Counted from the stretch's first letter, positions 1 through 5,786 are shown. The stretch: DNA of 7,182 nt from Clostridiales bacterium UBA1248 (GCA_002308615.1 DBWC01000078.1:1-7182); one strand, 5' to 3'. Numbers and translations: made by a program. The notes: generated by a model not told the origin, from the letters alone.

Positions 1-49
1 CGTCTTCATTTTCGGCGCGGCAAAGAAATTCCAAAATACTTCCTTATCA

Positions 50-69
50 CGCCGTGCAAAAACACGGCG
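50..69. other. GC-rich hairpin beyond the ABC operon, weak terminator candidate
   Basis: CGCCGTG (50-56) and CACGGCG (63-69) form a 7-bp perfect stem with a 6-nt loop, 18-37 nt past the ATPase stop. On the leftward strand it is not followed by a U-run. On the rightward strand it is followed by GCGG, then TTTTGTATTTT, an offset T-rich tract. It may terminate convergent transcription from the left or simply stabilise the 3' end of the ABC transcript. Confidence 0.35.
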
Positions 70-86
70 GCGGTTTTGTATTTTGA

Positions 87-641
87 TCAAAACGATATGC
101 GCGTACATCCGAGCGCTTCCGCTTCAGTCTCGTCATGGCTTATAAGCAGGATGAGGCGGTCTTTTTCAAGCTCTTTTATAAGCTCTATGACGCTGCTTTT
201 TATCTCTTCGTCAAGCGCGGAAAACGGCTCGTCGAGCAGTAAAATATCGTGCTTGAAAGCGAGAGCCCGCGCTATCGCGACGCGTCTGTTCATACCGCCG
301 GAAAGCTCTGACGGATAATTTGCGGCGTCTTCCGACAGCCCGACGCGGTCGAGCAGATAGAGCGCTTTTTCTTTATCGAAACAGACCTCAAACACGTTTT
401 CGTACGCAGTAAGCGAGGGGATAAGACGGTTTTCCTGGAAAACGTACGAGATCACGCCGTCGTATTCAACAAATCCGCCGTAATCCGTGTCAAGCCCGGA
501 TATGATGCGGAAAAGCGTCGTTTTACCGCTGCCCGACGGACCGCTTATGAAATACGCTCCCGTGTCCGGAAGGCGCAGATCGAATCCGTCGAATACGACC
601 TTGTCGTCAAACGACTTTTTCAGGTTTTTTACTGTTATCAT
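87..641 (-). CDS. ABC transporter ATP-binding protein, nitrate/sulfonate/taurine type (SsuB/TauB-like)
   Basis: Cytoplasmic ATPase that powers the importer encoded just upstream (permease and lipoprotein). All core motifs are visible in the 184 residues: Walker A GPSGSGKT at 34-41, Q-loop Gln69 (VFQEN), signature LSGGM at 113-117, Walker B ILLLDEP at 133-139 with Asp137/Glu138, D-loop SALD at 141-144, and switch His169 in LISHDETEA. It should therefore be catalytically competent. It is compact: family members are usually about 240-260 residues, while this one ends 15 residues after the switch histidine. The ATG at 639-641 lies inside the end of the permease gene (35-nt overlap), so the two are translationally coupled; an A/G-rich stretch just upstream is the only ribosome site. 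The family is clear, but the substrate cannot be read from the ATPase. Confidence 0.93.
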   Translation of the reverse strand: MITVKNLKKSFDDKVVFDGFDLRLPDTGAYFISGPSGSGKTTLFRIISGLDTDYGGFVEYDGVISYVFQENRLIPSLTAYENVFEVCFDKEKALYLLDRVGLSEDAANYPSELSGGMNRRVAIARALAFKHDILLLDEPFSALDEEIKSSVIELIKELEKDRLILLISHDETEAEALGCTRISF

Positions 642-1398
642 ATCTCTTTTTCTTCTTTTTGATATTCACAAACGACATAAGCAGTTTTTCAATAATTATG
701 CTTATAGCTATTACCGTCGCCGTCCAGGCGAACATATCCGCAGTTTCAAGATAGACCTTAGACTGATAAAGCTTGTTTCCTATCGAATACGCGGCAAAGC
801 AGAGCACCTCGGACGCGACGCCGGCCTTCCACGCAAGACCGAGGCACGTTTTTACGCCCGCGGCAAGATACGGAGAAACGGACGGCAGATATATTCGGGT
901 TAGCTTCTGCTTTTTTGAAAAGCCGAATATTTTCGCCATCTCAAGCAGTTCTTTGTCTGTTGAGATCACGCCCTCGCGCACGTTTCCGTGAATTACGGGC
1001 AAAACCATCAAAGCGGAGATGAAGACAGGGATCAGCTCTTTATTTATCCATACGAGCGCGAGTATTATAAACGACGCCACGGGCGTTGCTTTGATAACGC
1101 TGAAAAGCGGGGAGAGCAGAGCGTCGACCGGTTTTGATACCGCGCATACCACGCCGGTTATTATCCCGAGGAGAACCGCCGCCGCAAAGCCCGCGGTGAT
1201 GCGCAGGACGGATAAGCCAACGGACAGATAGAAATCCGACGTTTTAAGCAGACCGAAAAGGTGCGCGGCGACGACCGGCGGGGAGGGTATGAGCACCTCC
1301 TTGCCGACAATCGCGGAGATTATCCACCAGACTCCGACCCAGAATACGAATACTATAAGGGCGCGGAGCGGGGCGGGCAGGCGCACCCGCTTTTTCAT
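607..1398 (-). CDS. ABC transporter permease (SsuC/TauC-like, BPD_transp_1)
   Basis: Integral membrane subunit, 263 residues, normal for SsuC/TauC-type permeases. Hydrophobic segments are visible at about 12-31, 62-88, 102-118, 121-136, 177-205 and 222-240, giving roughly six helices. The cytoplasmic EAA-type loop that docks on the ATPase is at about 150-172 (ELLEMAKIFGFSKKQ, then IYLPSVSPYL), with the usual G and LP positions. The N terminus has the typical RLPAPLR...FWVGVWWI arrangement, then LIPSPP at 36-41, a pattern common in this subfamily. The C terminus is lysine-rich (IKKKKKRY) and runs 35 nt into the ATPase gene. The start ATG at 1396-1398 overlaps the stop codon of the lipoprotein gene in an ATGA arrangement, so it probably relies on coupled translation. 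Confidence 0.93.
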   Translation of the reverse strand: MKKRVRLPAPLRALIVFVFWVGVWWIISAIVGKEVLIPSPPVVAAHLFGLLKTSDFYLSVGLSVLRITAGFAAAVLLGIITGVVCAVSKPVDALLSPLFSVIKATPVASFIILALVWINKELIPVFISALMVLPVIHGNVREGVISTDKELLEMAKIFGFSKKQKLTRIYLPSVSPYLAAGVKTCLGLAWKAGVASEVLCFAAYSIGNKLYQSKVYLETADMFAWTATVIAISIIIEKLLMSFVNIKKKKKRYDNSKKPEKVV

Positions 1399-2471
1399 TT
1401 GCCCGTGTAATAGAAGCCGTCGTCGGGCAGTTTGCCGCCTACGGATTTGGCTTCGGCGGTGTAAAGAACGTCAAGCATCGCGGCGACGGGAGCTTTCATC
1501 TCCTCGCCGGTGATAAGAACGATGTTGCAGTTCGGTATGGCTTTCTTCGCTATCGCCGCCTTCGGTACGATTCCGGCTTCCTCGATCAGAGCCGACGCCT
1601 CGTCGACGTTCGAGTTGACGAAATCAACGGACGCTTTATATTCATCAAGGAATTTCTGAAGCGCCGCCGGATATTTTTCCGCAAATTCCGCGTTTACTAT
1701 TATACAGCCCTGGACGAGCTCGGTGCCGGATACTTCCTTCCATTCCTTGCTTAAATCGAGAGCTATCCTTACGTCGCCGTTCTGTACCATAACGCTCGTT
1801 ACGTTCGGCTCGGGAAGCATTCCGAGAGTCACGCTGCCGGACACCATCTGCGCTGCAAGCTCTGCGTGCTCCGCCAGATATTCGATAGTGACGTCTTTAT
1901 CGGGATCTATGTTGTTTTTCGTTAAGATATAGCGCAGAGTGTATTCGGGGTTGGAACCCTGGCCCGTCGCGTATATCGTTTTGCCTTTCAAGTCGGCTGC
2001 GGAGTTTATCGTATCTCCGTTTTCAAGCACGTATAAAACGCCTAACGTGTTGACTCCCGCGAGTTTTATCTTGCCTTCCGTCTTGTTGTAGAGAACGGAC
2101 GCTAAGTTTACCGGAACGGCGGCTATCTCAAAGCTGCCTTTTATGACCTCAGCCGAGATTTGATCGGGCGCCGAGGCTACCGTAAACGTGTAATCCTGCT
2201 GTGAAGTTCCGTTTTTGTCGTCTGATATGAGCTTCGCCATGCCCATTCCGGTCGGACCCATGAGCGTGAAAACTCTGATCCGGTCGGGCGTCGCTTCCGG
2301 CTCTTCCGTCACGGCGTCGGTCGTATCGGCTTCGGTCGCGTCAGCCGCCGTCGTTTCGGGCGAGGTCTGCGCCGCCGTCGTTGTATCGTCGCTAACCGTT
2401 TGGCACGACGCAAGCGTCAGAACGGTAAGGAGCATGATGAGCGATAAGATAAGTGATAATGTTTTTTTCAT
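1395..2471 (-). CDS. ABC transporter substrate-binding lipoprotein (SsuA/NMT1-like)
   Basis: Extracytoplasmic receptor that delivers the substrate to the adjacent permease. The 358-residue protein begins with a lipoprotein signal peptide: MKK, a hydrophobic core at 4-20, and lipobox LASC with Cys23 as the lipidated residue. A long Thr/Ala/Glu/Asp-rich tether follows (about 24-62). The folded domain starts near 63 with IRVFTLMGPTGMGMAKL; glycine-rich PTGMGM (73-78) is a likely ligand-loop region. ADLKGKTIYATGQGSNPEYTLRYIL (in 159-183) is typical of the NMT1/SsuA periplasmic-binding fold, and LPEPNVT is at 219-225. The gene has its own ribosome site (AGAGGT, 7 nt before ATG at 2469-2471), 15 nt after the regulator's stop. 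Annotation pipelines often call such proteins nitrate/sulfonate/bicarbonate binding, but nothing here fixes the ligand. Confidence 0.92.
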   Translation of the reverse strand: MKKTLSLILSLIMLLTVLTLASCQTVSDDTTTAAQTSPETTAADATEADTTDAVTEEPEATPDRIRVFTLMGPTGMGMAKLISDDKNGTSQQDYTFTVASAPDQISAEVIKGSFEIAAVPVNLASVLYNKTEGKIKLAGVNTLGVLYVLENGDTINSAADLKGKTIYATGQGSNPEYTLRYILTKNNIDPDKDVTIEYLAEHAELAAQMVSGSVTLGMLPEPNVTSVMVQNGDVRIALDLSKEWKEVSGTELVQGCIIVNAEFAEKYPAALQKFLDEYKASVDFVNSNVDEASALIEEAGIVPKAAIAKKAIPNCNIVLITGEEMKAPVAAMLDVLYTAEAKSVGGKLPDDGFYYTGK

Positions 2472-2486
2472 TTTTTATACCTCTTT

Positions 2487-3137
2487 TTATATGTTTTTCA
2501 GTTTTTCAACTGATTTTATCTTTATTTCTTTTCCGTTTTTCTCTATTATTCCCCGGTCCGACAAGGAGATAAACGCGCGGTAAAGCGTCGGACGGCTGAG
2601 ATTGAGAGACGAGGCGAGACGCGACATATTCTGATTCAGCTGTACGACCCCGTCCTCCGGACAAAGCGACAGTAAATAACCGGCAAGCGTTTTTTCGCCG
2701 TTTCCGGCGGTGAAGGACGCGATCTTTTTGTTTAAAAACCTTATCCTGTCCGATAAAAACGCAACGTAATTCTCCGTAAACGCAAAGTCGTTTTTTAAAA
2801 GCTCGCACACGGCGTCCTTAGGTATCTGAAGGCAGCTGCAGGAGGAAGAGGCTTTGACGGATGAAAACGCCGCCTCGCCGCAGAACAGCTGCGCCGCGCC
2901 GAACACGCCCGTGTCCTTTATCGTGTTAAGCAGCACGTTCTGCCCGCCTTCCCTGCGGTAAACGCAGACGGAGCCGCGCAGTACGGCGAACAGTGCCGGC
3001 TTCTCCGACGTTATAAGAGCGCCCTTTTCATACTCGCACAGCTTTGACTGAGATACGGCGTGCGACAGCGCTTTGTCCTCAACTTCAGCAAATAAAGGCG
3101 TGCTTTTCAGTTTTTCAATTATATTTGAGTTTTGCAT
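2487..3137 (-). CDS. Crp/Fnr-family transcriptional regulator
   Basis: Predicted DNA-binding dimer of 216 residues: an N-terminal cyclic-nucleotide-binding-like beta barrel (about 13-110), a dimerisation helix (about 118-142) and a C-terminal winged helix (about 148-210), with helix-turn-helix MSRLASSLNLSRPTLYRAF at about 171-189. The cAMP-pocket signature (GE-L followed by R-S/T-A) is not evident at FGAAQLFCGEAAFSSVKASSS, so the effector is probably not cAMP. There are seven cysteines (34, 58, 86, 100, 102, 111, 159). In the recognition helix the position of the conserved Glu of Crp and Fnr is Pro183. I place the start at the ATG at 3135-3137, preceded by GAGGT with a 5-nt spacer after that T. 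A longer in-frame ATG at 3212 would begin at or upstream of the promoter's own -35 box and predicted transcription start. It heads the ABC operon and probably controls itself through the palindrome in its leader. Confidence 0.92.
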   Translation of the reverse strand: MQNSNIIEKLKSTPLFAEVEDKALSHAVSQSKLCEYEKGALITSEKPALFAVLRGSVCVYRREGGQNVLLNTIKDTGVFGAAQLFCGEAAFSSVKASSSCSCLQIPKDAVCELLKNDFAFTENYVAFLSDRIRFLNKKIASFTAGNGEKTLAGYLLSLCPEDGVVQLNQNMSRLASSLNLSRPTLYRAFISLSDRGIIEKNGKEIKIKSVEKLKNI

Positions 3138-3152
3138 CGGCAACCTCGTAAA

Positions 3153-3170
3153 ATGTTTCATATGAAACAT
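3153..3170. promoter_or_regulatory. 18-bp perfect palindrome, probable Crp/Fnr-family operator O1
   Basis: ATGTTTCATATGAAACAT is a perfect inverted repeat. It begins about 7-8 nt downstream of the predicted leftward transcription start and ends 5 nt before the ribosome site of the regulator gene. Length, two-fold symmetry and TGTTTCA half-sites fit the 14-16 bp dimeric sites of Crp/Fnr proteins, though not the TGTGA (Crp) or TTGAT (Fnr) cores. A protein bound here would block initiation or early elongation, so autorepression is the simplest role. An overlapping weaker match, TGAAACATATATTTCA, spans 3163-3178 over the start point. In RNA the same palindrome could form a hairpin near the ribosome site. 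Confidence 0.75.
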
Positions 3171-3183
3171 ATATTTCATCAGC

Positions 3184-3212
3184 ATTATATATTCGTTTTC
3201 CGTATTTGTCAA
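3184..3212 (-). promoter_or_regulatory. Consensus sigma-A promoter for the regulator-ABC operon
   Basis: Reading leftward, TTGACA occupies 3212-3207 and TATAAT occupies 3189-3184, with a spacer of exactly 17 nt. Both hexamers match the sigma-A consensus with no mismatch. The predicted transcription start is about 3177-3178, leaving a leader of some 40 nt before the ATG at 3137. A fully consensus promoter driving a regulator gene, with a palindrome directly downstream, suggests it is held in check by repression. Confidence 0.85.
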
Positions 3213-3238
3213 TAAGAAACGATGAAAGTTTAAAAATA

Positions 3239-3254
3239 TGTATCAAATGAAACA
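3239..3254. promoter_or_regulatory. Second operator copy O2 (one mismatch between arms)
   Basis: TGTATCAAATGAAACA matches 14 of 16 positions of the O1 core TGTTTCATATGAAACA, and its arms TGTATCA/TGAAACA differ from perfect symmetry at one pair. Its centre is at 3246.5. That is about 41 nt before a start expected from the -10 box at 3275-3280, about 71 nt before the start expected from the promoter at 3283-3311, and about 70 nt upstream of the leftward start. It could therefore act as an activator site for the rightward operon, or strengthen repression with O1. Confidence 0.65.
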
Positions 3255-3269
3255 CAATTTGACCGGTTT

Positions 3270-3280
3270 TATAATATAAT
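3270..3280 (+). promoter_or_regulatory. Overlapping -10 boxes of a possible activator-dependent rightward promoter
   Basis: TATAATATAAT contains two overlapping perfect -10 hexamers (3270-3275 and 3275-3280). Neither has a recognisable -35 hexamer at the right distance. For the 3275-3280 box, the -35 region is occupied instead by operator O2, centred near -41.5 for a start at about 3287-3288, the standard class II position for Crp/Fnr activators. Activity is inferred, and AT-rich DNA produces such boxes by chance. Confidence 0.4.
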
Positions 3281-3282
3281 AC

Positions 3283-3311
3283 TTGACAAATCTAACTGTG
3301 TATGATAATAT
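3283..3311 (+). promoter_or_regulatory. Sigma-A promoter with extended -10 for the kinase operon
   Basis: TTGACA at 3283-3288, a 17-nt spacer, then TAATAT at 3306-3311 preceded by TG (3303-3304), forming an extended -10 element. The start is expected at about 3318, giving a leader of about 40 nt before the ATG at 3358. The TTG within this -35 box is also in frame with the kinase, but it is not a credible start because it has no ribosome site and precedes the transcription start. Confidence 0.7.
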
Positions 3312-3345
3312 TACAATAGATATTTATAAACATCTGTTTCTGAAT

Positions 3346-3351
3346 AAGGAG
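3346..3351 (+). promoter_or_regulatory. Ribosome binding site fixing the kinase start
   Basis: AAGGAG, 6 nt before the ATG at 3358-3360. This strong Shine-Dalgarno sequence, and the conserved GIDVGGSTTK motif starting 6 residues in, fix the start of the pantothenate kinase-like gene. Confidence 0.85.
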
Positions 3352-3357
3352 AAAACA

Positions 3358-4206
3358 ATGAGAGTTATCGTCGGTATAGACGTAGGCGGAAGCACTACGA
3401 AAATAGTCGGTTTCGGCCGCGGAAAAAAGCTCATGCACCCGATGTTCGTCCGTGCGACGGACCCGGTGACGAGCGTTTACGGAGCTTTCGGCAAATTCAC
3501 GAGCGAGAACGGGCTCGGTATTTCCGATATAGAAAAGGTCATGATAACCGGCGTCGGATCAACGATGATCAAAAATCCCATATACGGACTTGCCTGCGAG
3601 CACGTCAAGGAATTTGAATGCGTGGGCCTGGGCGGCCTGTATCTGTCGCGCCTTAAAAAAGCCGTTATAGTCAGCATGGGCACCGGCACGTCCATAACGT
3701 ACGGAGATTACACTGACGGGAAATACTCGTTTGAGTATCTCGGCGGTACCGGCGTCGGCGGCGGTACGGTAATGGGTTTGTCCAAAAAACTGCTTGGCGG
3801 CGTAAGCAATATAGATTCGATAGTAGAGCTCGCCGCCTCGGGCGACGTCGGCAAGGTAGATCTTCAGATCAAGGAAATGACGGATAAGGATTTCGGTCTT
3901 CCCGCAAATCTGACCGCGGCAAACTTCGGCAAAGTGGACGACCTGGCGACGCGCGGCGATCTTGCCGCAGGCCTGCTCAACATGGTATTTGAGACCGCCG
4001 GTATGATAGCGCGCTTCGCGGCGCGCTCCTGCGGCGTGTCCGATATCGTTCTGACCGGCAATCTGACGACGATACCGCAATGCGGACCGAAATTCAGCGA
4101 ATTGAACGATATATTCGCGGAAAACTATATAATTCCCGAAAACTCGCAGTACGCGACGGTCATCGGCGCGGCGCTTTTGGCGGATATGCAGAATGAAAAT
4201 AGATAA
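3358..4206 (+). CDS. coaW: Type II pantothenate kinase-like protein (CoaW/PanK-II family)
   Basis: The family phosphorylates pantothenate with ATP, the first step of coenzyme A synthesis, in the cytoplasm. The 282 residues show the ASKHA-fold motifs of type II enzymes: phosphate-1 loop DVGGSTTK at 8-15, KEFECVGLGGL at 84-94 with Glu85 at the place of the catalytic Glu (Glu70 in the S. aureus enzyme as I recall it), phosphate-2 motif SMGTGTSI at 106-113, GGTGVGGGTVMGL at 129-141, LTGNL at 232-236 and GAAL near the end. Oddity: the Arg that precedes the GG of the glycine-rich motif in S. aureus CoaW and human PanKs is Tyr127-Leu128 here. The gene overlaps the HAD phosphatase gene by 14 nt. An alternative is a related ASKHA kinase of the BadF/BadG group, so the pantothenate substrate is likely but not certain. 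Confidence 0.82.
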   Translation: MRVIVGIDVGGSTTKIVGFGRGKKLMHPMFVRATDPVTSVYGAFGKFTSENGLGISDIEKVMITGVGSTMIKNPIYGLACEHVKEFECVGLGGLYLSRLKKAVIVSMGTGTSITYGDYTDGKYSFEYLGGTGVGGGTVMGLSKKLLGGVSNIDSIVELAASGDVGKVDLQIKEMTDKDFGLPANLTAANFGKVDDLATRGDLAAGLLNMVFETAGMIARFAARSCGVSDIVLTGNLTTIPQCGPKFSELNDIFAENYIIPENSQYATVIGAALLADMQNENR

Positions 4207-4960
4207 AAAACTGTACGTTTTCGATATGGACGGCACGATATATTTGGGAGAAAACGTATTTCCGTTTGCCGTCGAATACATAAAAAGACTGCGCGGTGAG
4301 GGCAGGCGCGTGCTGTTTTTTACAAACAACGCGTCAAAGTCTCCGGAGTTTTATCTCAAACGCTTAACGCGTATGGGATTTGAGCCGCGGGACGATGAAA
4401 TAATGACGTCCGGAGACGTCACCATCAGATTTTTAAAGGAAAAACGCGTGGGCAAAAGCGTGTATCTGCTCGGCACAAAGCTTTTGCAGTCAAGCTTTGA
4501 GGAGGCGGGTATAACGCTTTCGGACGATGCGGATATAGTCGTCAGCAGCTTTGACACGGAGCTGACGTATAAAAAGCTGGAGAGGGCATGCACGCTCATA
4601 CGCGGCGGCGCGGAATACCTCTGCACGCATCCGGATTTCAACTGTCCGACTGAGGACGGGTTTATACCGGACAGCGGCGCTATAGCCGCGGCGATAACCG
4701 CGTCAACGGGCGTAAAACCGCGCTTTTTCGGCAAGCCGTACGCGGACACGGCTGAGATGATATTCTCATATACCGGCGTACAGGCAAAAGACGCCTGCAT
4801 TTTCGGCGACAGGCTTTATACCGACATAGCGCTCGGCAAAAATTCCGGTATGACGGCGGTGCTCGTGCTGTCCGGCGAGACGAAAAAAAGCGAGCTTGCC
4901 TCGCTTACAAAAGAGCAGTACCCGGATATGGTTTTGGATTCCATAGAAGATTTATTATAA
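4193..4960 (+). CDS. HAD-superfamily phosphatase, NagD-like (subclass IIA)
   Basis: Predicted cytoplasmic Mg-dependent phosphatase of small phosphorylated metabolites, 255 residues, the usual size of NagD-type proteins. All four HAD motifs are intact: motif I DMDGT at 11-15 (nucleophile Asp11, acid/base Asp13), motif II TNN at 44-46, motif III Lys181 in FFGKPYADT, and motif IV GDRLYTD at 205-211 (Asp206, Asp211). The IIA cap domain lies between about 70 and 175, with THPDFNCPTEDGFIPDSGA (145-163) typical of NagD relatives. The ATG at 4193 is inside the end of the kinase gene with only a weak GGCGGA upstream, so translation is probably coupled to the kinase. NagD relatives act on nucleotides, glycolysis by-products, pyridoxal phosphate or glycerol phosphate; the substrate here is unknown. 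Confidence 0.92.
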   Translation: MKIDKKLYVFDMDGTIYLGENVFPFAVEYIKRLRGEGRRVLFFTNNASKSPEFYLKRLTRMGFEPRDDEIMTSGDVTIRFLKEKRVGKSVYLLGTKLLQSSFEEAGITLSDDADIVVSSFDTELTYKKLERACTLIRGGAEYLCTHPDFNCPTEDGFIPDSGAIAAAITASTGVKPRFFGKPYADTAEMIFSYTGVQAKDACIFGDRLYTDIALGKNSGMTAVLVLSGETKKSELASLTKEQYPDMVLDSIEDLL

Positions 4961-4973
4961 AGAGGAAAGAAAA

Positions 4974-5786
4974 ATGAGAGTTTTTGATGTAAAGATTTGT
5001 GAAAACGGCAGACTTACCTGCTATATCTGCGAGGAATCTCCGGAAATGCCGAATTACGTGCGTGACGCGATGCTCGTTCTGCCGGGCGGCGCATACGCCA
5101 TGTGTTCGGACAGAGAAGCGGAACCGATAGTTAAAAAATATCTCGCCGCCGGTATGAACGTGTTCTGCCTGCGCTATTCATGCGCTGAAAAAGCCGGAGG
5201 ATTCATGCCGCTTATCGAGGCGTCTTACGCTATGAAATACATACGCGAAAACGCAAAGGAATTCAATATAAACCCGGATAGAGTTTTCGCCGTCGGTTTT
5301 TCCGCGGGCGGACATCTCTGCGCCTCGCTCGGCACGTTCTGGTGCGCTCCGTGGCTCAAAGAAAAGCTCGGAGAGGGTTTTCCGGAGGGCATAAACAAGC
5401 CCACGGGCACGGTTTTGGCGTATCCCGTCATATCAGCCGTCGAGGGCTCGCACAGACCGAGTATGGTTAATATCATAGGCAAGCCGGAGCCGACAAAGGA
5501 AGAATTTGAAAGATTTTCCGTAGAGCTTCACGTCGGAGCGCAGACCGCGCCATGCTTCATCTGGTCCACCGCGGACGACAACGCCGTCCCGATCATAAAC
5601 TCCATCCGTATGGCTGAAAAGGTCGCGGCGGCGGGCGTAGAGCTCGAGGTACATATCTGGCCGCACGGCCCGCACGGTCTCGCTTTGGCGGAGGAGGAAA
5701 CGTCCGTGGGATTCCCACAGATGATAAACGACGCCGTCGCCGAATGGATACCGCTTTCGATAAGGTGGATGAGAGGGCTTAAATAA
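4974..5786 (+). CDS. Alpha/beta-hydrolase, esterase/lipase-like (BD-FAE/acetyl-xylan-esterase type)
   Basis: Predicted serine hydrolase of 270 residues with no signal peptide, so probably cytoplasmic. An oxyanion-hole motif LPGGAY is at 36-41 (family form PGGGY or HGGG). The nucleophile elbow is GFSAGG at 108-113 with Ser110. The acid is Asp201 or Asp202 in TADDNAVP, and the base is His234 in HGPHGLAL, giving a complete triad in the expected order. Relatives include small-molecule and carbohydrate esterases such as acetyl-xylan esterase-like proteins and the BD-FAE group. It starts 13 nt after the phosphatase stop, with AGAGGAAAG before the ATG, so it is the third gene of the kinase operon. 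The substrate is unknown; the lack of a signal peptide argues against a secreted polysaccharide esterase. Confidence 0.88.
   Translation: MRVFDVKICENGRLTCYICEESPEMPNYVRDAMLVLPGGAYAMCSDREAEPIVKKYLAAGMNVFCLRYSCAEKAGGFMPLIEASYAMKYIRENAKEFNINPDRVFAVGFSAGGHLCASLGTFWCAPWLKEKLGEGFPEGINKPTGTVLAYPVISAVEGSHRPSMVNIIGKPEPTKEEFERFSVELHVGAQTAPCFIWSTADDNAVPIINSIRMAEKVAAAGVELEVHIWPHGPHGLALAEEETSVGFPQMINDAVAEWIPLSIRWMRGLK

Noticed and set aside
1..9. ATG on the minus strand at 9-7 as the start of a further operon gene
   Set aside because: Only three codons are in the window and there is no well-spaced ribosome site, so nothing supports it.
641..662. A-rich tract at the permease/ATPase junction as a programmed frameshift site
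   Set aside because: The runs contain only five A residues, with no A-AAA-AAG heptamer in the needed frame. Each gene has an ordinary stop or start, so simple overlap is enough.
3138..3212. Longer start for the Crp/Fnr regulator at 3212
   Set aside because: The extra 25 residues overlap the consensus promoter and palindrome, lie largely upstream of the predicted transcript start, and have no ribosome site. The ATG at 3137 has GAGGT at good spacing.
3328..3339. Inverted repeat AAACA-TC-TGTTT in the kinase leader
   Set aside because: The arms are in the opposite order to the operator (AAACA first, TGTTT second) and only 5 bp long. It contains a half-site at best; too short to call an operator or a structured RNA.
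3559..4329. Long open frame on the minus strand (256 codons) antisense to the kinase and phosphatase genes
   Set aside because: Its translation has no recognisable motif and the plus strand in the same place encodes two clear enzyme families. It is a codon-bias shadow.
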